47,394 nucleotides of DNA from Pedobacter rhizosphaerae. GTDB lineage: Bacteria > Bacteroidota > Bacteroidia > Sphingobacteriales > Sphingobacteriaceae. Under the pieces are notes generated by a model. The model was given only the letters and a program-made list of their open reading frames with translations, searched no databases and was not told the DNA's origin. How positions within the stretch are numbered: the stretch's first letter is position 1; each line of letters opens with the position of its first letter. A program made the translations under genes and the position numbers. Shown piece after piece: positions 43,262-47,394 of this stretch. The stretch lies in contig NZ_FOGG01000009.1 of the NCBI RefSeq assembly GCF_900111155.1, positions 1 to 47,394 of the forward strand. The letters are read 5' to 3'.

Positions 43262-43663
43262 CTATATTTTGAGTCCGCCAAATGTGCTGGCTAAAATTAT
43301 GCTCAATACAATCAGGGTGATAAATACATATAAGCGATCTCTTTCTACAGCAAATGCAACAAGGGAAAATAATATTCTCAATATGGGGGTTAAGATCAAC
43401 AGGAGTACACCAAACTGGATAACTCCCGTTGGTTTTCCCGAAAAAAGTCCCATAAATATCCCGTCAAAAGTAATTAAACTTGATCCCTCACCTTTAAATA
43501 AATGATAGTCAGGTCGGGGTAAGCCACCAAAGTTAAAGAGGTATAGGGAGCCACCGATGAGTACAATGATACTGGCTATGATTACTCCGGCCCGCAGTAG
43601 CATACCCACTGTTTTCTCTACATCTTTTTCTTCTAATGATGCCGTATGTTTATTGTTTTTCAT
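43262..43663 (-). CDS. DUF1634 membrane protein
   Basis: A 133-residue protein with three transmembrane helices (about 25-45, 75-95, 108-128) and the DUF1634 pattern (VGMLLRAGVIIASIIVLIGGSLYLF near 20-44, GVLLLILTPILRILFSLVAFAVERDRLYVFIT near 83-115). DUF1634 is regularly encoded beside TauE/SafE transporters, as here (11 bases from its neighbour), and may be an accessory subunit. Third gene of the GntR-TauE-DUF1634 operon. Confidence 0.9.
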   Translation of the reverse strand: MKNNKHTASLEEKDVEKTVGMLLRAGVIIASIIVLIGGSLYLFNFGGLPRPDYHLFKGEGSSLITFDGIFMGLFSGKPTGVIQFGVLLLILTPILRILFSLVAFAVERDRLYVFITLIVLSIILASTFGGLKI

Positions 43664-43674
43664 TTTCTGTCTGC

Positions 43675-44508
43675 TTAAAAATTATGCTGTAATCCGTTGT
43701 AAATCATTTCAATCGCTACAAAAGTAATGGCAATGCAAAATATCCATCGTAATGTGGTAGGATTGATTTTAGTTAATAGTTTTGCCCCTGTAAAAGCACC
43801 TCCTAATACGCCCAAAACAACAGGGAAAGCAATGCCCGGATCCATGTAACCTCGTTGCAGGTACACTACAGCGCTGGCAGCTGCAGTAACGCCAATCATA
43901 AAATTACTTGTTGTTGTACTTACTTTGAATGGTATTTTCATGGTTGTATCCATCGCTAAAACCTTCAAAGCGCCAGAGCCTATTCCCAATAAGCCAGACA
44001 TTACTCCGGCAAGTGTCATGATGGAAAAGCCACCACCAATGTTCTTTAATTTATATTTTACCAGTCCGTTTGGCGTGGGGTAACTGTTGTCGAGCTTTAG
44101 CGTGGCCGACCACTTACTTCCTTCGGTCAATGCCTCCTGATTTTTCTTTCTTAAAGTCATTGCTGCTGAGAAGAGGAGTACGGCACCAAATAGAATGGCT
44201 ATGGTATTGGTTGGCGTATACACGGCAATTAATGCGCCAGTCACTGCTCCAACGGTTGTTGCAATCTCCAGAAACATACCCAGCCTAATATTGGTAATTC
44301 CTTCTTTGATGTAGGCACTTGCTGCGCCTGAAGAATTGGCAATCGAAGCCAGTAAGGCCGCCCCAATGGCATAGCGGATATCTACATGAAAAACCAGGGT
44401 AAGTAATGGAATCACTACCACACCTCCACCTAAGCCGGTTAATGATCCGACCAGGCCAGCGAGATAGGCACCTAAAATTAATATGATGGTAAAAGTTAAA
44501 ATTGACAT
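43675..44508 (-). CDS. TauE/SafE family transporter
   Basis: A 277-residue membrane protein with about eight helices. The family repeats are LVGSLTGLGGGVVVIPLLTLVF near 19-40 and AGVMSGLLGIGSGALKVLAMD near 166-186 with the glycine-rich G-x-G-G pattern. TauE/SafE proteins move sulfite or organic anions. Being in an operon with a FadR-type regulator and close to a fucosidase points to an organic acid or sugar acid, but the cargo is unknown. Confidence 0.92.
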   Translation of the reverse strand: MSILTFTIILILGAYLAGLVGSLTGLGGGVVVIPLLTLVFHVDIRYAIGAALLASIANSSGAASAYIKEGITNIRLGMFLEIATTVGAVTGALIAVYTPTNTIAILFGAVLLFSAAMTLRKKNQEALTEGSKWSATLKLDNSYPTPNGLVKYKLKNIGGGFSIMTLAGVMSGLLGIGSGALKVLAMDTTMKIPFKVSTTTSNFMIGVTAAASAVVYLQRGYMDPGIAFPVVLGVLGGAFTGAKLLTKINPTTLRWIFCIAITFVAIEMIYNGLQHNF

Positions 44509-44518
44509 CTTTAAAAGA

Positions 44519-45178
44519 TTAATGATTATTATTGAGTATAGAATTAATGGTAGAAATGGCCTGCTCCGGGTTCTTATCCCTTATGGCAAGCATCAACGTT
44601 TCATGCAGGTGGTGGCTCATGGCAAACTTAGTTATGCCCGAAGGTTCCCGCCGGGTAAAGAAGTCGCGAATAATGTTGGTGAAACTTTTATATAAATCCT
44701 GAAGAACCTTGTTCCCGGATGCCTGGGCAATAGAAATGTGAAATGTAATATCTGCATTGATGCAATTTTCATGGTTACCAGCCTCTATTGCAGCTTTTCT
44801 CCATGTTAAAGCTTCATTCATAGCGCTAAGATCAGGCTCAGTTCTGTTGTGCACTGCCAGTGCAACAATTTCTCGTTCTAGAAGCCCCCTTACGTAGTTT
44901 ATTTCAGAAAAATCGGAGTTTCGTAAACGATCTTCAATCGGTTCTGCCGAAAAATTATTAACCACAGTTCCAAAGCCTTGTCTCACTGATAATACACCTG
45001 AATGACTCAGGGACTTTATGGCCTCTCTGATCGTTGATCGGCCAACGCCATAAAGCCTCATTAAATCGGGTTCAGCAGGTATCTTAGATCCTGCTTTGAA
45101 GTTGCCATCTGTTATATCTTTTCTTATCGCGGCAGAAATTTTTTGCGATAAGCTGATTTGATCATTTGTTTTTGACAT
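44519..45178 (-). CDS. FadR-type GntR family transcriptional regulator
   Basis: A 219-residue repressor. The winged helix (about 10-75) contains PDLMRLYGVGRSTIREAIKSLSHSGVLSVRQGFGTVV, and the C-terminal FCD domain (about 90-215) includes the conserved His and Asp/Asn metal/ligand residues (NADITFHISIAQASGNKVL, HHLHETLMLAI). A longer frame starts at 45226, but that extension would be encoded by the 39-bp palindrome, so I use ATG 45178. First gene of an operon with TauE/SafE (10 bases) and DUF1634. Ligand probably an organic acid. Confidence 0.9.
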   Translation of the reverse strand: MSKTNDQISLSQKISAAIRKDITDGNFKAGSKIPAEPDLMRLYGVGRSTIREAIKSLSHSGVLSVRQGFGTVVNNFSAEPIEDRLRNSDFSEINYVRGLLEREIVALAVHNRTEPDLSAMNEALTWRKAAIEAGNHENCINADITFHISIAQASGNKVLQDLYKSFTNIIRDFFTRREPSGITKFAMSHHLHETLMLAIRDKNPEQAISTINSILNNNH

Positions 45179-45180
45179 AC

Positions 45181-45219
45181 ACAAACATATGATGTTTAAA
45201 TTAAACATCATATGTTTGT
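45181..45219. promoter_or_regulatory. Perfect 39-bp palindromic operator before the GntR gene
   Basis: ACAAACATATGATGTTTAA (45181-45199), one central base (45200), and its exact reverse complement (45201-45219). It begins two bases before the GntR start codon at 45178. Each arm contains TATGTTTG, an exact -7 match, on opposite strands. Autorepression by the adjacent GntR regulator is the simplest reading; the divergent fucosidase gene starts 218 bases away. Confidence 0.8.
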
Positions 45220-45395
45220 CTGTCATTTTTAAGTTTGTTTTTGAAAGTTAGTTAAAAAATGGGGATAGTATTGAGCTAAGAGAGGTGTTTTATTGTGGTC
45301 CGAACGGTTTGATTAAGGTGAGCATGTTATTACTAAAAGTCGGTTTTGTATAAAAAAAAGTCTTATCTATATAAAGATTCATTTTACATCTATGA

Positions 45396-45403
45396 TAAAT
45401 TTG
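45396..45403 (+). promoter_or_regulatory. -7 element of the fucosidase gene
   Basis: TAAATTTG, 33 bases before the ATG at 45437. No matching TTG at the -33 position. Confidence 0.5.
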
Positions 45404-45436
45404 TTTTTATAAAAAGCTACCCTAACCAAATATAAT

Positions 45437-47101
45437 ATGAACCGTAGAAAACTTCTCCAAAGCCTTGCCATTGGTTTACCTACACTATTGCTTTCCAATA
45501 AAATCTCTGCATTTTCAATGATTGATGACGCCACAAAAGAATTTGTTGAACAGATTTTAGCTGGTCCTTTTTCTCCAACATGGGAATCTCTCTCTAATTA
45601 CAAAACACCAGAATGGTTTAGAGATGCGAAGTTTGGCATATGGGCGCATTGGGGACCCCAGTGTCAGCCAGAGGCAGGTGATTGGTATGCGCGCAATATG
45701 TATATGGAGGGTAACTGGAAGTACAAGTACCACATAGAAAAGTATGGTCATCCATCGCAGTTTGGTTTTAAAGATGTAATAAATACCTGGAAGGCAGAGA
45801 AATGGGATCCGGAAGCATTGGTTTCTTTGTATAAAAGCGCCGGAGCCAAATATTTTATGGCGCTGGCCAATCACCACGATAACCTGGATCTTTATGATAG
45901 TAAATATCAGAAAAACTGGAATTCGGTAAAGCAGGGGCCTAAGAAAGATATTGTGAAAGGATGGGCAGATGCGGCTAAAAAGCATGGGCTCCCATTTGCT
46001 GTAAGTGTTCATGCGGCTCATACCTGGAGCTGGTTTGAAACTGCTCAACGATCAGACAAAACCGGACCATTGGCTGGGGTACCCTATGACGGGAAGTTAA
46101 CGAAAAAGGATGGTAAGGGTAAATGGTGGGATGGGCTCGATCCGCAGGAACTTTATGCTCAAAATCATCCGCTGAGTGAAAACAGTGGGGATGATGGCTC
46201 AATTCATAAACAATGGAATTGGGGAAATGGGGTTAATCCACCTACAAAGGCTTACATCGACAAATTCTTTAACCGGACAATTGATCTGATCGATAAGTAC
46301 CATCCCGATATGATTTATTTTGATGATTCGCAATTTCCATTGTGGCCCATTAGTGATGCAGGTTTGCGCATTGCCGCACACCTTTACAATAAAATTATTA
46401 AAGAAAAGGGGAAGCTGAATGCGGTAATTACGGGTAAGATATTAACGGAAGAACAGCGTAAAGCTATGGTATGGGATATTGAGCGCGGACAGAGTAATAG
46501 TATTGAGCCACTTCCCTGGCAAACAGATACCTGCATTGGCGACTGGCATTACGATCGTGGTATATACAATAGAAAGGCATACAAGAGCCCAAAAACAATT
46601 ATACATACACTAATTGATGTGGTGAGCAAAAATGGAAACCTGATGCTTAATATTCCCGTTCGTGGTGATGGCTCAATTGACGGGCTCGAACGCAAAATAG
46701 TTGAAGATATTGGTATCTGGATGAACGCTAATGGAGATAGTATATACGCTACCCGGCCATGGAAGATTTTTGGAGAAGGGCCGGCGCAGCAGCAGGCAGC
46801 AGCATTAACCGCACAGGGTTTTAATGAAGGTAAAGGGAAGCCCTTCAGCCATGAAGATATACGTTTTACCACAAAAGGGAATACCCTTTTTGCAACAGTG
46901 ATGGCCTGGCCAACAGCGGGATCTGTGCTCATTAAGAGTTTAGGCACTGGAAGCAGCCATTATCCTGAAAAAATAAACGGTGTTCAGCTGGTTGCTACTG
47001 GACAAGAACTGAAGTTTGAAAGAATAGCTGAAGGATTAAAAGTATATTTTCCTGATGTGATGCCAGCAGCATCTTATGCTAACCCATTGAGGATTGTTTA
47101 A
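45437..47101 (+). CDS. Alpha-L-fucosidase, GH29 family
   Basis: A 554-residue exported glycosidase. The N-terminus MNRRKLLQSLAIGLPTLLL has a twin-Arg-like signal. The catalytic barrel begins at EWFRDAKFGIWAHWGPQ near 55-71, continues with FMALANHHDNLDLYDSKYQ near 139-157 and FAVSVHAAHTWSWFE near 191, and carries the likely nucleophile D296 in MIYFDDSQFPLW. A C-terminal beta domain (about 450-550) follows. It would remove alpha-L-fucose from glycans in the periplasm. The divergent GntR-TauE-DUF1634 operon may handle a product of fucose breakdown; this is inference. Confidence 0.92.
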   Translation: MNRRKLLQSLAIGLPTLLLSNKISAFSMIDDATKEFVEQILAGPFSPTWESLSNYKTPEWFRDAKFGIWAHWGPQCQPEAGDWYARNMYMEGNWKYKYHIEKYGHPSQFGFKDVINTWKAEKWDPEALVSLYKSAGAKYFMALANHHDNLDLYDSKYQKNWNSVKQGPKKDIVKGWADAAKKHGLPFAVSVHAAHTWSWFETAQRSDKTGPLAGVPYDGKLTKKDGKGKWWDGLDPQELYAQNHPLSENSGDDGSIHKQWNWGNGVNPPTKAYIDKFFNRTIDLIDKYHPDMIYFDDSQFPLWPISDAGLRIAAHLYNKIIKEKGKLNAVITGKILTEEQRKAMVWDIERGQSNSIEPLPWQTDTCIGDWHYDRGIYNRKAYKSPKTIIHTLIDVVSKNGNLMLNIPVRGDGSIDGLERKIVEDIGIWMNANGDSIYATRPWKIFGEGPAQQQAAALTAQGFNEGKGKPFSHEDIRFTTKGNTLFATVMAWPTAGSVLIKSLGTGSSHYPEKINGVQLVATGQELKFERIAEGLKVYFPDVMPAASYANPLRIV

Positions 47102-47394
47102 TTAACTTACTCGATATAGTTGATGTTAAGATTGAATGTAAGATGTGAATATGGAAGATGGAGAATTTCAGGGAGGCTAGCGCAATGTCATTTTACTACT
47201 GGTTGGTGTCCTCACCGACCTTATCATGGAGTTAATCTGAGGAATAATTTATGGGGTATAAGAATCACTATGACTGACATTTTACCTCCTCCTACACAGC
47301 CTTTCCCCGGCTCGCCGCCGCCGGAGAGCTCTTTCTTTTTGTTGGCAAAAAGAAACAAAAACCACTGGCTGAAAATTTTTCTTTTGAAGCCAGT
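47102..47394. repeat. Spacer with dispersed repeats at the window edge
   Basis: Contains the third copy of CTACTGGTTGGTGTCCTCACC (47196-47216) and a C/G-rich block GGCTCGCCGCCGCCGGAG followed by CTTTCTTTTTGTTGGCAAAA, whose frames translate into a lysine-rich non-protein pattern common in intergenic repeats. No gene is complete before the window ends. Confidence 0.55.

Noticed and set aside
45179..45226. Upstream start for the GntR gene
   Set aside because: The extra 16 codons are made of the 39-bp palindrome; the family N-terminus begins at ATG 45178.

Overview
This window looks like a chromosomal segment of a Bacteroidota species, most like Pedobacter or a related Sphingobacteriaceae genus. 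The reasons are the gene families (TonB receptor with a carboxypeptidase-regulatory-like plug, DUF2807/GIN protein, LytTR regulators, fused-type alpha-keto acid dehydrogenase E1, DAHP synthase fused to chorismate mutase), the AT-rich spacers, and many promoters of the Bacteroidota form TTG-N18/19-TAnnTTTG with almost no Shine-Dalgarno sequences. The genus is my inference.

Layout. 0-4.3 kb: a class I/II aminotransferase, a DUF1573 protein and a fused E1 dehydrogenase. 4.5-7.6 kb: a TPR histidine kinase facing a LytTR response regulator. 7.7-15.9 kb: an aromatic amino acid block on the minus strand (aroC, aroA, DAHP synthase/chorismate mutase, pheA, then a sterol desaturase-like gene, aroB and an S4 protein). 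15.9-25.8 kb: proline dehydrogenase, DUF962, HAD phosphatase, a PQQ-type dehydrogenase/cytochrome c fusion, two small cold-shock-like genes around a GAF protein, an AraC regulator and a Na+/H+ antiporter. 25.96 kb: tRNA-Met(CAT). 26.3-28.9 kb: an SOS-type mutagenesis cassette (umuD-like, umuC, a micro-ORF, an HMCES/YedK gene). 29.2-34.6 kb: a TonB receptor, a LytS/YehU-type kinase with an in-frame amber codon, its LytTR regulator and a phytoene/squalene synthase. 35.1-38 kb: a histidine decarboxylase, a probable small RNA, a GIN-domain protein and a tandem-repeat tract. 38.1-42.9 kb: an unidentified protein, a lipocalin-like protein, a frameshifted quinone oxidoreductase, MarC, a small membrane protein, an ECF sigma factor and a DsbA-like protein. 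43.2-47.1 kb: DUF1634, TauE/SafE and a FadR-type GntR regulator, divergent from a GH29 alpha-L-fucosidase.

The strongest regulatory findings read directly from the DNA are these. (1) A complete translation attenuator precedes pheA: a 20-residue leader peptide with four Phe and five Tyr, a terminator, and an antiterminator arm lying in the last leader codons. (2) Three matching direct-repeat sites (9 + 12 + 9 bp, 21-bp period) lie 28-29 nt upstream of the -7 elements of the TonB receptor, the kinase/LytTR operon and the phytoene synthase gene. They have the architecture of a LytTR operator and suggest a local regulon. (3) A near-perfect umuD promoter carries an inverted-repeat operator between its -33 and -7 elements, and the UmuD it drives has lost both residues of the Ser/Lys protease dyad. 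(4) A promoter, three hairpins and an intrinsic terminator define a likely ~90-nt small RNA at 36.64-36.73 kb. (5) A perfect 39-bp palindrome precedes the GntR regulator.

Several families of intergenic repeats (22-bp arrays, 147-bp inverted-repeat units, AT-rich heptad-like repeats, dispersed hairpins) fill the gaps between genes. I see no transposase, integrase, CRISPR array or rRNA.
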